Part shown: positions 45,100 through 54,419 of the stretch, one piece after another
Layout: the number at the start of each line of letters is the position of its first letter
Position numbering within the stretch: the first letter of the stretch is position 1
Assembly: GCA_024405015.1 (NCBI GenBank)
Contig: JAKSPE010000012.1
Span: 1-64,000 of the forward strand
From: Sphaerochaetaceae bacterium
GTDB taxonomy: Bacteria > Spirochaetota > Spirochaetia > Sphaerochaetales > Sphaerochaetaceae
Direction: 5' to 3'
DNA: 64,000 nucleotides
Made by a program: the position numbers and the translations under genes
Notes under the pieces: model-generated
Told to the model about the DNA's origin: nothing
The model's input: only the letters and a program-made list of their open reading frames with translations
Database searches by the model: none

Positions 45100-48000
45100 A
45101 TGACAGAATTCGTACATTTACATAACCATACAGACTACTCTCTGCTTGATGGTGCCGCATCAAGTGCCAAGTATATCGCAAAGGCCCAGGAATATGGCAT
45201 GAAGGCTCTTGCCATCACTGACCATGGAAACATGTTCGGTGTGCTTGACTTCTACGACAACTGTCTCAAGGCTGGCATCCAGCCGATTCCTGGTTGCGAA
45301 TTCTACATCAACCCGGAAGGCCGAACCGTCAAGGATGCAGGCTTTCACTACTATCACCTGATTCTGCTTGCCATGAACGACAAGGGCTACCATAACCTCA
45401 TGGAGCTCAACAGCATTGCATACACCGAAGGCTTCTACTACAAGCCTCGTATCGACAATGAGGTTCTTGAGACACACAGCGAAGGCCTCATCTGCCTTTC
45501 CGCCTGTCTTGCTGGAGAGATTCCACAGAAGCTCCTTGCCGGAAACGTCGAAGGTGCCTACGAGGTTGCCAAGTGGTACAAGAATCTGTTCGGTGACCGC
45601 TACTACATTGAAATCCAGAACCACTTCATTCCGGAGGAGGTTCAGGTCCTGCCTCAGCTGGCAAAGCTTGCTAGAGACCTCGACATTCCAATGGTTGCCA
45701 CCAACGACATCCACTACATCGAGAAGTCCGATGCAAATGCACACGACATTCTCATGTGTATCGGTACCGGAAAGAAGAAGTCCGACACCGACCGTATGAA
45801 GTTCGACACCGAGGAGTTCTATCTCAAAAGCGGTGACGAGATGGCCGAGCTCTTTTCCGAGTACCCTGAGGCAATCTCCAATACCCTGAAGATCGCCGAG
45901 CGCTGCAACTTCAAGATTGAGTTCCCAGGTCCGATCCTTCCAGATGTCGATGTTCCATCGGAGTACAAGGACACGAAGGAATATCTGACAGCCCTTTCCT
46001 GGCAGGGTCTCAGACGCCGTTATCCAGGTTACGAGAGCGACCCAGAGAAAAAGAAGATTCTGGAAACCCGACTCAACTATGAGCTTGGTGTTATCCTGAA
46101 GATGGGATTTGATGGCTACTACCTGATTGTCCGAGACTACATCTACTGGGCCAAGACCCATGACATTCCAGTCGGAGCCGGACGTGGATCCGGTGCTGGT
46201 TCCATGGTTGCCTACTGTGTTGACATCACCAACGTCGACCCGATCAAACACGACCTTCTGTTCGAGCGATTCTTGAATCCGGAGCGAGTCTCTCTTCCTG
46301 ATTTTGATATTGACTTCTGCTTCGAAGGCCGCCAGACGGTCATCGATTATGTCACCGAGCACTATGGTGTGAACCGCGTCGGACAGATTGCAACTTTCGG
46401 AACCCTCAAGGCCAAAGCCGTCGTCAAGGATGTCGCTAGAGTCCTTGATATTCCGTTTGACGAGTCCAACAAAATCACCAAACTCATTCTGGATGCCCTG
46501 GATGATGAAGCCAAGGCCGCACATGTGTCATCGCTTCTGGAATGGTCGCTTCACCAGAGCCCTGAACTTCAGGAAATGAGAAGCCGCGGCGGTGTGTATG
46601 AAGAGCTCTTTGACGTATCACTCAGACTTGAGAACCTGGCAAGACATGTCTCTACTCACGCCTGTGGTGTCGTCATTGGAAAGACTCCTCTTCTGAACTA
46701 CGTCCCACTGTATCGTGATCCGAAAAGCGGTGGTATCTCCACCCAGTACACCATGAACAACCTGGAGCGTTGTGGCCTGGTCAAGATGGACTTCTTGGGA
46801 CTCAAGACCCTGACACTCATCCGAAATACCATCAGACTCATTCATAAGACCGAGCCGGACTTTGACATTGAGAAGATCCCGGAGAACGACAAGGAGACCT
46901 TCGAGATGATGTCCAAGGGCGACAGCATGATGGTGTTCCAGCTCGAAAGTCCGGGCATGCAGAAGAACCTCAAACTTCTGGAGCCGACCCGTTTCGAAGA
47001 GCTTGACGCCATGGTTTCCCTGTATCGTCCGGGTCCTATGGACTACATTCCGAAATACATCGACTCCAAGCAGGGAAGAATCCCAATTGAATATCCGGAC
47101 CCAGCCCTCGAGGACCTTCTGAAATCCACCTATGGTGTCATCGTCTACCAGGAGCAGGTCATGCGTGTCTCCCAGATCATTGCAGGCTTCACCCTTGGAG
47201 AAGCAGATACGCTGCGAAAGATCATGGGAAAGAAGAAGGTCAAGGAGATGCCTGCCCAGCGTGAGAAGTTCATCAAGGGCGCCATGGCACTGGGACACTC
47301 CCAGCAGCATGCAGAGGACATCTTCGATATGCTCATGCCGTTTGCCAAATACGGCTTCAACAAGAGCCATAGCGTCTGCTACACCGTTCTTGCCTACCGA
47401 ACCGCATACCTGAAGTGCCACTACCGCGTAGAGTTCCTCGCCGCCAACCTGACCAACGAAATCGGCTCCGGCGACAAGTACAAGGAATACCTGGACTTCG
47501 TCAAGAACGACGGAATCCAGATCTTGCCTCCAAGTATCAACGACTCCGATATGTACTTCAACGTCGTCGACGGAAAGATGATCTACGGACTTGCCGGAAT
47601 TAAGGGCGTCGGTGCACCGACGGTTCAGAGCATCCTCGACGAGCGTGAGGCCAATGGACCATACAAGGACTTTTTGGACTTCATCCGAAGAAGCGATGCC
47701 AAGTGCCTGAACTCAGGTGTTCTGGAAGGTCTCATCAATGCTGGAGCCTTTGATTGCTTCGGTTACAACCGTCCGACACTGCTTGCCAATTTTGAAGCTG
47801 CCATCAAATCCACCAAGGAAGACAAGGATGCCCAGAGCATGGGACAGAACCTGCTCTTCGGTGGTGATGACGATGATGTTGTGACCTTTGAGATGAAGGT
47901 ACAGCCAGATTACGAGTTCCTGGAAAAACTTGAGATTGAGAAAAATTACTTGGGCTTCTATGTTTCAGGACATCCTTTAGATACCTACAAGACTGCCTGG

Positions 48001-48576
48001 GAGAATTGCGTGAAACTGGATCTGTCCAAGCCGGAGCGTATCTCGGAAGGCCCGAAGTACGATTTCATCGGCATGGTCTCCGAACGCAAAGAGGTCGTGA
48101 CCAAGAGCGGTGGCAAGATGGGCCGTCTTGTTGTGGAGGACTACAACGGAAGGCTTGAGGTCACCGTATTCCCGAAACAATGGGCCATGTGCTCCATGGG
48201 AATCGTGGTCGGAAAGATCATCGGTGTTCATGGAAGTTTCAAGAGCTTCAACGGTCGAATGGGTTTCACTGCCGATGTCGTCTATGGCGATCCGATGCAG
48301 ATGAAGCCAGATCATGCCAAGCGTGTTTTCGTCGAGATTGACCAAAGTGTCTATGCTGGTCGCCAGTCCATCAAGGAAATGCGCTCCGTCGCCAAGAAGC
48401 ATCGTGGTGCTGCAGACCTTGTCATGGTCGTCTATCCGGGAACCGATGACGATGGCAAGCTGACTGGAAGATCCAGAAAGGTCATAGCTGACAAATCCTT
48501 CAGTGTGGATGGAAGTCGAGAGCTCCTTTCTGAGCTCATCGAGTGTCAGATGGTGCACGATGTGTACTGTGAGTAA
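45100..48576 (+). CDS. dnaE: DNA polymerase III alpha subunit
   Basis: The replicative C-family polymerase, 1158 residues, essentially the E. coli length. The N-terminal PHP domain starts VHLHNHTDYSLLDGA. The palm contains GAGRGSGAGS and LPDFDIDFCFEGR (catalytic Asp at about 402 and 404). The fingers follow, with KYGFNKSHSVCYTVLAY. A tandem helix-hairpin-helix (GIKGVGAPTVQSIL) and an OB domain (YDFIGMVSERKEV) follow toward the C-terminus. The start is the ATG after AAGGTGA. It probably begins the dnaE-yggT-recG group, with 17- and 10-base gaps. Confidence 0.97.
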   Translation: MTEFVHLHNHTDYSLLDGAASSAKYIAKAQEYGMKALAITDHGNMFGVLDFYDNCLKAGIQPIPGCEFYINPEGRTVKDAGFHYYHLILLAMNDKGYHNLMELNSIAYTEGFYYKPRIDNEVLETHSEGLICLSACLAGEIPQKLLAGNVEGAYEVAKWYKNLFGDRYYIEIQNHFIPEEVQVLPQLAKLARDLDIPMVATNDIHYIEKSDANAHDILMCIGTGKKKSDTDRMKFDTEEFYLKSGDEMAELFSEYPEAISNTLKIAERCNFKIEFPGPILPDVDVPSEYKDTKEYLTALSWQGLRRRYPGYESDPEKKKILETRLNYELGVILKMGFDGYYLIVRDYIYWAKTHDIPVGAGRGSGAGSMVAYCVDITNVDPIKHDLLFERFLNPERVSLPDFDIDFCFEGRQTVIDYVTEHYGVNRVGQIATFGTLKAKAVVKDVARVLDIPFDESNKITKLILDALDDEAKAAHVSSLLEWSLHQSPELQEMRSRGGVYEELFDVSLRLENLARHVSTHACGVVIGKTPLLNYVPLYRDPKSGGISTQYTMNNLERCGLVKMDFLGLKTLTLIRNTIRLIHKTEPDFDIEKIPENDKETFEMMSKGDSMMVFQLESPGMQKNLKLLEPTRFEELDAMVSLYRPGPMDYIPKYIDSKQGRIPIEYPDPALEDLLKSTYGVIVYQEQVMRVSQIIAGFTLGEADTLRKIMGKKKVKEMPAQREKFIKGAMALGHSQQHAEDIFDMLMPFAKYGFNKSHSVCYTVLAYRTAYLKCHYRVEFLAANLTNEIGSGDKYKEYLDFVKNDGIQILPPSINDSDMYFNVVDGKMIYGLAGIKGVGAPTVQSILDEREANGPYKDFLDFIRRSDAKCLNSGVLEGLINAGAFDCFGYNRPTLLANFEAAIKSTKEDKDAQSMGQNLLFGGDDDDVVTFEMKVQPDYEFLEKLEIEKNYLGFYVSGHPLDTYKTAWENCVKLDLSKPERISEGPKYDFIGMVSERKEVVTKSGGKMGRLVVEDYNGRLEVTVFPKQWAMCSMGIVVGKIIGVHGSFKSFNGRMGFTADVVYGDPMQMKPDHAKRVFVEIDQSVYAGRQSIKEMRSVAKKHRGAADLVMVVYPGTDDDGKLTGRSRKVIADKSFSVDGSRELLSELIECQMVHDVYCE

Positions 48577-48593
48577 CGGATTAGGAGGATAGG

Positions 48594-49259
48594 ATGAATT
48601 TCATCAGAGCAATATGTTCCATTCTTTCATGGCTTGTTGGTGTGTACAGCACCATCATTGTCATTCGTGTCATCGTCTCATGGGTGCTGACCTTCAGCAG
48701 AAGAAACGGCTGGAGATCCGGTTACGGTGGATATGGCTACAACCAGAACGAGGTTCAGGAGCCTTCCTTTGCGGAGACGTTGGACCGCATTCTCGGCACC
48801 ATCGCCGACCCATACTTGAACATGTTTGACAACGTCACCTCCCTCAAGAGAGGTAACGTTGATTTCACACCGCTTCTTGCGCTTGTTCTTCTGAACCTTG
48901 TACGAAGCGTTCTGAATGTCGTTGCCCAGGCTGGCTCCATTACGCTGTGGTTGGTTTTCGCCATCATCGTGGAAGGCCTTTGGACCTTGGTGTCCTTTGT
49001 CATGGTCGTCATGCTGATTCTCATGATCGTAAGACTTGTTGTTGCAAAAGGAAATTCCTACCAGAGCATGAGCACCCTCAACTTCATCGATTCCATTCTG
49101 GAGGTTCCTGTCAGTAAGATCTACAAGATGTTCTTCCGCAAAAAAGGCCAGATGGATGACCAGAAGCTTGTGATCTATTCGCTGATCATCTACTTCATTC
49201 TCTTTGTCGTTCTGAAGGCAGTTGAGAGAGGTCTTGTCAATCTGCTTCTGAGCCTGTAA
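48594..49259 (+). CDS. YggT-family membrane protein
   Basis: A 221-residue inner-membrane protein with four to five helices. It matches a YggT repeat pair: helix, SWVLTFSRRN... PYLNMFDNV, then a second set with IVRLVV...FIDSILEVPVSKIYKMFF. The family is linked to cell division or osmotic-shock phenotypes in other bacteria, but the function is not established. AGGAGGA precedes the ATG. It lies between dnaE and recG on the same strand. Confidence 0.8.
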   Translation: MNFIRAICSILSWLVGVYSTIIVIRVIVSWVLTFSRRNGWRSGYGGYGYNQNEVQEPSFAETLDRILGTIADPYLNMFDNVTSLKRGNVDFTPLLALVLLNLVRSVLNVVAQAGSITLWLVFAIIVEGLWTLVSFVMVVMLILMIVRLVVAKGNSYQSMSTLNFIDSILEVPVSKIYKMFFRKKGQMDDQKLVIYSLIIYFILFVVLKAVERGLVNLLLSL

Positions 49260-49269
49260 GGGATTTGCC

Positions 49270-51336
49270 ATGTTCGTCTGCGAGCTTACCCAAGACATAA
49301 AGACTCTGACCGGCGTCGGTAAGAAGACACGGGAGGACTATGGCAACTTGGGCGTCAGCACCATTGGCGATTTGATTTCCATGACCCCAAAAGGCTACGA
49401 GGACCGTAGTCACAGGGTCTGCATCGGTCATCAGAATGACAGCGATGGAACATGGACCAACACCTTTGTCCGAGCCGAAAGCGTCAGCGAATTCGGTCCT
49501 GGAAGAAAGAACGTCAAAATCATTGTCCGCGATACCGAGAACAACCAGAAGGCCTTTCTGATGGGGTTCAACAGGACCTTTCTGGCAAAGTCCGTCTTCC
49601 CTGGTTGCTATTACCACCTTTATGCGAATGTTGTGCCTTATGGTACAGGCCTGACCTCGTCACAGTTTGAGCTCAAACCGGTAAGAGAGGACTCCATTCT
49701 GCTGTCAAATGTTGGGGATCTGGAGCTCAACCAGGGAATTCTTCCTGTGTACAGCCTCAGCGGAGGCCTGACGCAGAAGACCATCCGACGTGATGTCAAA
49801 GCCGCTCTTGCCTTGGCGCAAGGAATTGACGATGAACTTCCGCAGAGTCTGATTGCCAAGTACAAGCTCATTTCTTTGGACCAGGCACTGCGTGAAATCC
49901 ATTTCCCGACATCGGAGAAGGCCCTGAAGGAGGCTAGGCGAGCCCTTGCTTTCCGCGAGGTGTTCTATCTGCAGCTTGAGACCAAAAGACGTCCACCTGT
50001 GGAGCGTAAGCGCAAGGCCATTGAAAACAGAGTCTATGCTGCAGAGACACGCTTTGTGGAAAGCCTTCCGTTTGAACTGACCGATGACCAGAAGAAGGTC
50101 CTAAGTGAAATCCGACAGGACATGAGCGGACCTGAAAGCATGAATCGCTTGCTACAAGGTGATGTCGGTTCCGGTAAGACCCTTGTGGCCTGGGTGTCCG
50201 CACTGCATGCCATCTGTAATGGCGCACAGGTTGCCTTCATGGCGCCAACCGAGCTGCTGGCTCGTCAGCACGCCCAGGTTGCTGATGCACTTTTCCGCGA
50301 TTGTGGCGTGACGGTTGCCTTTCTCAACGGCGAGGTCCATGGACGACCAAGACAGGCTCTTTTGGACCAGCTCAAAGCCGGAAACATCGACCTTCTGATT
50401 GGAACCCATGCGCTCTTTTCCAAGGATGTCGTCTATCGGAACCTTCGCTATGTCATCATCGACGAGCAGCATCGCTTTGGTGTTGAGCAGCGCCAGGCAC
50501 TGCTAGAGAAGGGCATTGAACCAGACGTGCTTCTGATGACGGCAACCCCGATTCCTCGAACTCTCGCACTGACAGTGTTCGGAAACCTGAATGTCTCAAC
50601 CATCCGCACCATGCCGAAGGGCCGACTTCCGATCATCACATACCTTGTGGATGATTCCAAGCGAGACCGTATGTACCAGGCGGTAGGAGTCGAGATGCAG
50701 CGAGGCCATCAGGCCTATTTCGTCTATCCTCGCATCGATGACGAAGGCAATTCGGACTTGCGCGACGTACAGACCATGTACGAGTTCCTGTCCACCCAGA
50801 AGTATCCGTCGTTCAAGGGCGCTCTGATTCACAGCCGACTTCCGGAAGAGGATAAGATTGCCATTCTCAATGACTTTGCCGCAGGAAAGATCAATTACCT
50901 CGTTTCCACTTCTGTTGTTGAGGTCGGAATCGACGTTCCGAATGCCACCTGCATGGTTGTCGAACATAGTGAGAACTTCGGCTTGTCCGCTTTGCATCAG
51001 CTTCGTGGCCGTGTCGGAAGAAGCAGTCTGCAAAGCTGGTGCTTCCTTGCGTTTGAGAAGAACATCACCGAGGATGGAAAAAAGCGCCTTTCGGTTCTGC
51101 ACAGAACCAATGACGGCTTTGAGATTGCAGAGGAAGACCTCAAGATTCGTGGACCTGGAGAACTGTCCGGCCTTAGACAGAGCGGCTTCATGCACCTCAA
51201 ATATGCAGATCTTGAGAAGGATGTCTCCATGATGTCCACAGCCCGCGATGAGGTGGACAGCATTCTTGCCAAAGACCCAGGACTCATCAGCCTGGACAAT
51301 GCCGTTATCCGAAAAGTTCTGTCTCTACAGAAATGA
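49270..51336 (+). CDS. recG: ATP-dependent DNA helicase RecG
   Basis: A superfamily 2 helicase/translocase that regresses stalled forks and processes branched DNA; 688 residues, normal length. The N-terminal wedge (helix-hairpin-helix GVGKKTREDYGNLGVSTIGD and an OB fold) is followed by the motor. The Walker A is LLQGDVGSGKTLVAW (about 294-308), Walker B is DEQHRFG, and the SAT-like motif MTATPIPRTLALT. Motif VI is QLRGRVGRSS, and the TRG-type helical hairpin follows near the C-terminus. Follows the yggT gene by 10 bases. Confidence 0.96.
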   Translation: MFVCELTQDIKTLTGVGKKTREDYGNLGVSTIGDLISMTPKGYEDRSHRVCIGHQNDSDGTWTNTFVRAESVSEFGPGRKNVKIIVRDTENNQKAFLMGFNRTFLAKSVFPGCYYHLYANVVPYGTGLTSSQFELKPVREDSILLSNVGDLELNQGILPVYSLSGGLTQKTIRRDVKAALALAQGIDDELPQSLIAKYKLISLDQALREIHFPTSEKALKEARRALAFREVFYLQLETKRRPPVERKRKAIENRVYAAETRFVESLPFELTDDQKKVLSEIRQDMSGPESMNRLLQGDVGSGKTLVAWVSALHAICNGAQVAFMAPTELLARQHAQVADALFRDCGVTVAFLNGEVHGRPRQALLDQLKAGNIDLLIGTHALFSKDVVYRNLRYVIIDEQHRFGVEQRQALLEKGIEPDVLLMTATPIPRTLALTVFGNLNVSTIRTMPKGRLPIITYLVDDSKRDRMYQAVGVEMQRGHQAYFVYPRIDDEGNSDLRDVQTMYEFLSTQKYPSFKGALIHSRLPEEDKIAILNDFAAGKINYLVSTSVVEVGIDVPNATCMVVEHSENFGLSALHQLRGRVGRSSLQSWCFLAFEKNITEDGKKRLSVLHRTNDGFEIAEEDLKIRGPGELSGLRQSGFMHLKYADLEKDVSMMSTARDEVDSILAKDPGLISLDNAVIRKVLSLQK

Positions 51337-51522
51337 TGAGCTGTGGCGCTTATGTGCGTCATGAACGTCGTATGCACATCCAAACTGGTGAGGAATCTGT
51401 ATTGTTCAGTGCAATCTGTTTCGTCTGTGTAACCTCTCCCATCGAATAAATTGTGTGGTTTCGTATCCTGACTCTTTGATTTGTCCGTCTTCCGTGTAAG
51501 AATCGCAGTTGGGAGTATGCAC
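51337..51522. other. Gap between recG and a small ORF, no clear feature
   Basis: About 190 bases with no conserved reading frame or clear terminator. It precedes the small ORF and the RHH-nucleotidyltransferase gene, a short region that looks like accessory remnants. Confidence 0.4.
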
Positions 51523-51789
51523 ATGATGTCATATGAAAACAATCTCCAGATGCATTTTGTCCAGATTGGTTTGGAGGAAGGGGAAAGGCGTGGTCGCATG
51601 AAGACACTTCGCGATGTGGCTTTCCATATGTCTGAACTTGGAATCGATGTGGCTACCATCGCCAAATGTTTGGACCTCAGCCCAATGAACCTGAGATATC
51701 TTCTGAACTGTACTGACTGGGATATCTGCAGCACAACTGTGTCAGAGTGTCGGATCAATGAGCCCGTCTATCGGCAGAAAACCAATTGA
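51523..51789 (+). CDS. Small HTH-like protein, possible remnant of a PD-(D/E)XK/Rpn-type transposase tail
   Basis: An 88-residue frame (MMSYENNLQMHFVQIGLEEG) preceded by GGGAG at 7 bases. Its second half, SELGIDVATIAKCLDLSPMN, looks like the short helix-turn-helix tail found at the C-terminus of Rpn/PD-(D/E)XK-type proteins, after an EEGERRGR stretch that is also typical of them. The nuclease domain itself is missing upstream, where the DNA is non-coding. It may be a decayed transposase-like gene or a small real regulator. Coding status is uncertain. Confidence 0.4.
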   Translation: MMSYENNLQMHFVQIGLEEGERRGRMKTLRDVAFHMSELGIDVATIAKCLDLSPMNLRYLLNCTDWDICSTTVSECRINEPVYRQKTN

Positions 51790-51850
51790 GAAGCAATAAG
51801 GATTGCCTGTTGAACTAGATAGGTATATACTTATCTATAAGGAGAACAAT

Positions 51851-52348
51851 ATGGTCAGTGAAGCCAAGAAAAGGGCACAATTGAAATATGACAAGGAAAA
51901 CACCAGGCAGATCATTTTGAAATTGAATACCAAAACAGATGCGGATGTGATTGGAAAGCTTGATAGCGTTGGAAACAAGCAAGGATTTTTGAAGGACCTT
52001 GTTCGCACAAGCCTGCGTCGTGATGATGGTGTACTGTCCTTGGAATCGATTCAACTTCTTGTTCTCCCTGTTGCCAAGCGCAATTCTTTGCGAAGTATTA
52101 CTCTTTTTGGCTCCTACGCACGAAATGAGGCCGGGCCAGATAGTGATGTTGACCTTCTGATAGATGGTGGCGATTACAAGGGACTGTTCGGATTTATGGC
52201 TGTGAAAGAGCAGTTTGAGAAAGCACTGGGAAAAGAGGTTGATCTGATATCAAAAGCGTCCCTTGAAGAGAATGTTTCGGGATCCGGTTTGCTGTTTCGT
52301 CAGAATGTGGCTAGAGATGCGAAGGTGATTTACATGGCTCAGGAATGA
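51851..52348 (+). CDS. Ribbon-helix-helix plus MNT-type nucleotidyltransferase fusion
   Basis: A 165-residue protein. Residues about 1-60 (EAKKRAQLKYDKENTRQIIL, then NKQGFLKDLVRTSL) match the small RHH-like antitoxin/repressor-type domain common in gut bacteria. Residues about 80-165 are a minimal nucleotidyltransferase: ITLFGSYARNEAGPDSDVDL, with Gly-Ser and the Asp-x-Asp metal pair, and a third acidic residue in KEVDLIS. Such MNT proteins usually neutralize a HEPN toxin; none lies next to it, since rsmD follows on the other strand. TAAGGAG precedes the ATG. Joining the two domains in one chain is unusual. An orphan antitoxin or a transferase with its own DNA-binding domain are both possible. 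Confidence 0.75.
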   Translation: MVSEAKKRAQLKYDKENTRQIILKLNTKTDADVIGKLDSVGNKQGFLKDLVRTSLRRDDGVLSLESIQLLVLPVAKRNSLRSITLFGSYARNEAGPDSDVDLLIDGGDYKGLFGFMAVKEQFEKALGKEVDLISKASLEENVSGSGLLFRQNVARDAKVIYMAQE

Positions 52349-52361
52349 ACCGCGTAGCCAA

Positions 52362-52940
52362 TCACTGACCCAGGGCGCACTCGCTCATGTTGCGATAGAA
52401 CTTGAGCATGTTTCTTCCATACTTTCTGGTATCAACAAGTTTGAGGTCGCCAATCTGCTCTGGCCACTGGTTCTCCTCAGGGGCTGGGAAGTGGATGATG
52501 AAAAGTCCATCTGGCTTCACAGCGTGTCTGCGGTCGGTAAGCTCTGCAAGCTGGATCTTGTTGCCCATTGGAAATGGAGGGTCTGCATACACGATATCGT
52601 ACTGCATCTGTGCGGTTGGGATGAACTTCAGAACATTGGAATTGAAGATCTTGATGTCACACTCGGCGGTTGCCCAACTGATGTTCTTCTCCATGGTAGG
52701 GCGCTTTGCCTTGTCCATCTCAACCAGGTGGACCAGTGTTGCGCCCCGGGAGGCGGCCTCGAGTCCTACACATCCGCTGCCTGAGAACAGGTCGCAGAAC
52801 GAGGCTCCATCCAGTGGTCCGAGGATGGCGAAGAGGGACTCTCGCATTCTGTCCATGGCTGGACGGATCTCAAGTTCTCCTGTCGGAATGATCACTTTTC
52901 TTCCGCAGTATTTTCCACCAGTGATTCTCATTGTAAGCAT
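52362..52940 (-). CDS. rsmD: 16S rRNA (guanine-966-N2)-methyltransferase
   Basis: An S-adenosylmethionine-dependent methyltransferase for G966 of 16S rRNA; 192 residues. It begins MRITGGKYCGR; RPAMDRMRESLFAILG matches the family N-terminal motif. FCDLFSGSGCVGLEAASRGA is the SAM-binding loop and YADPPFPMG the catalytic DPPF motif. GGCAGG precedes the ATG at 52940 by 6 bases. It starts 2 bases after the FAD subunit gene of the molybdenum-hydroxylase set, so it is in the same transcript, although its function is unrelated. Confidence 0.92.
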   Translation of the reverse strand: MLTMRITGGKYCGRKVIIPTGELEIRPAMDRMRESLFAILGPLDGASFCDLFSGSGCVGLEAASRGATLVHLVEMDKAKRPTMEKNISWATAECDIKIFNSNVLKFIPTAQMQYDIVYADPPFPMGNKIQLAELTDRRHAVKPDGLFIIHFPAPEENQWPEQIGDLKLVDTRKYGRNMLKFYRNMSECALGQ

Positions 52941-52942
52941 AA

Positions 52943-53833
52943 TCAGCCTGCCAGGTATGAAGTGTTGATTTCGTTGAGCACGACCTCGAGAAGTCTTACG
53001 GCTCGCTCGATCTGAAGCTGGTTCGTGTTCTGGCGGACGGAGACCCTGAGATCGGATGCCAGTCGGTTAGACACCTTGTAGATCTTCTCTGCCGTGATTG
53101 GGAAACTGATTGTTGACAGAAGGTTGTCAAAATCCTGTGACATGTAGAAGCAGGAGTTCGGAAGTGTGATGCACAGACTTGGGAGTGTGATGTTTCCCTG
53201 TGTCAGAGAATACTGAAGTCCGAATAGGACCGCTTCGTTTGGATTCTGCATTGGGGAGTCCAAGGTCCTTGCGATGAACTGGAACTGCTGAGAGGCATCG
53301 GTTGGGATTCTGACCTTTGTGAGAATGGCATTGTCTGCAAACAGGAAGTTTCCTTTTCGGTCATAGAGCTTTGCAACCGGCACCCAACGTGCGATTGCGG
53401 TCTTTGAGACCATGCGGATCTCAGCCTGTGCGTTGAGTGTTGCAAGGATGCAGCTCATGGCATATCGTGTGTCGCTTGTGCAGAGGGAGCCTCCAACGGT
53501 TGCCTGGTTTCGGATGACAGAGCTTCCGATGTCGCTGATGGCCTTGTAGAGCTCCTTTGAGAAGATGAAGTTTCCCATCGTGAGCAGCTGCTGCAAGGTG
53601 ACCATGGCACCAGCCTCAAGATAGCGGTCGGCATGGTAGATTCTTGTGAGGTCTGTGATGCCAGCCAGGGAGATGATATCTCTCTGGTTTGGGTTCGGAT
53701 AGAAGTTCGGGCGGCTCATGATGTATGTGCCACCTGCCCAGAACTTTGCATCCGGATTCTTGAGTTTGTTTGCAATTGCCTCACTTACCGTCTTTGGGGT
53801 GAAGACTGTTGGGGATCTAAGACCTTCTGGCAC
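52943..53833 (-). CDS. Molybdenum-hydroxylase FAD-binding subunit (XdhB/CoxM-like)
   Basis: A 296-residue FAD subunit of the xanthine dehydrogenase/CO dehydrogenase type. It shows WAGGTYIMSRP, the FAD-binding loop (normally A-G-G-T), VIRNQATVGGSLCTSDTRY, and the C-terminal CoxM-type domain. The first in-frame Met lies inside the preceding gene; I chose the GTG at 53833 because CAGGAG lies 8 bases upstream, giving MPEGLRSPTVFTPKTVSEAI. This overlaps the iron-sulfur gene by 17 bases. It would pass electrons from the iron-sulfur subunit to NAD or another acceptor. Confidence 0.82.
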   Translation of the reverse strand: MPEGLRSPTVFTPKTVSEAIANKLKNPDAKFWAGGTYIMSRPNFYPNPNQRDIISLAGITDLTRIYHADRYLEAGAMVTLQQLLTMGNFIFSKELYKAISDIGSSVIRNQATVGGSLCTSDTRYAMSCILATLNAQAEIRMVSKTAIARWVPVAKLYDRKGNFLFADNAILTKVRIPTDASQQFQFIARTLDSPMQNPNEAVLFGLQYSLTQGNITLPSLCITLPNSCFYMSQDFDNLLSTISFPITAEKIYKVSNRLASDLRVSVRQNTNQLQIERAVRLLEVVLNEINTSYLAG

Positions 53834-54419
53834 GGCGTCTGCTCCTGTATTTGTAGGCAAGGTTGATGATCTTCTCAAGCTCTGCCGTCTCAATGCACTG
53901 GCAGCTGCTGAGTGCCATTTCCCTTGTGATCAGCTCTGAACTGATGGATCCTGTTCCTATTCTGCTTCTTGCGGCCTGCTCGTTTGTGTTGGCACCTGAG
54001 ACATGGTTCATGTCAGAGTTGGAACCTGCACCGAACTGGAAGCCGCTGACTCTGTTCTGGTTCTCCTTGTCCACCTTGTTCAGAATGGACTCGATGATGA
54101 TTGTCTTTGATGCATAGCACTGTGGACAAGGCTGGTTTCCGACATCGGAGTAGGCTCGTTCGATGTCGTGGCAGAATCTTGTCTTCTGGAAACCTTCGAA
54201 GGTCAGGATGCTTGCACCGTTGATCTTGAATGCCGGAACAAGGCAGCTGAGTGCTGCGTTTCCGTTGATGAGCACGATGCAGTTTCCGCAGGAGGCACCA
54301 AGACACTGGCTGTTCTCACCAAATGTGATGATCTGTTCCTTCAAAATGAGGCTGAGTGGTTTGTCGGAGTTCACGACAAGCGAGTACTGTGATCCGTTGA
54401 TGTTGCAGTTGAGTCTCAT
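53817..54419 (-). CDS. Molybdenum-hydroxylase [2Fe-2S] subunit with enlarged linker
   Basis: A 200-residue electron-transfer subunit. The plant-type [2Fe-2S] site has Cys39, Cys44, Cys47 and Cys59 (CLGASCGNC...SCL). The second [2Fe-2S] site has the pairs Cys98/Cys101 (CPQC) and Cys173/Cys175 (CQC). In canonical XdhC/CoxS proteins these two pairs are about 31 residues apart; here 71 residues separate them. The insert is Asn/Ser/Gly-rich, around QNRVSGFQFGAGSNSDMNHV. It ends basic (RSRRRARRS). The gene overlaps its neighbours on both sides (4 bases with the large subunit, 17 with the FAD subunit), so all three are made together. Confidence 0.85.
   Translation of the reverse strand: MRLNCNINGSQYSLVVNSDKPLSLILKEQIITFGENSQCLGASCGNCIVLINGNAALSCLVPAFKINGASILTFEGFQKTRFCHDIERAYSDVGNQPCPQCYASKTIIIESILNKVDKENQNRVSGFQFGAGSNSDMNHVSGANTNEQAARSRIGTGSISSELITREMALSSCQCIETAELEKIINLAYKYRSRRRARRS

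Noticed and set aside
45160-46524. A 454-codon minus-strand open frame opposite dnaE
   Set aside because: Antisense to the PHP and palm parts of dnaE, which carry the conserved motifs. Its translation is low-complexity Leu/Val/Asp with no recognizable fold.
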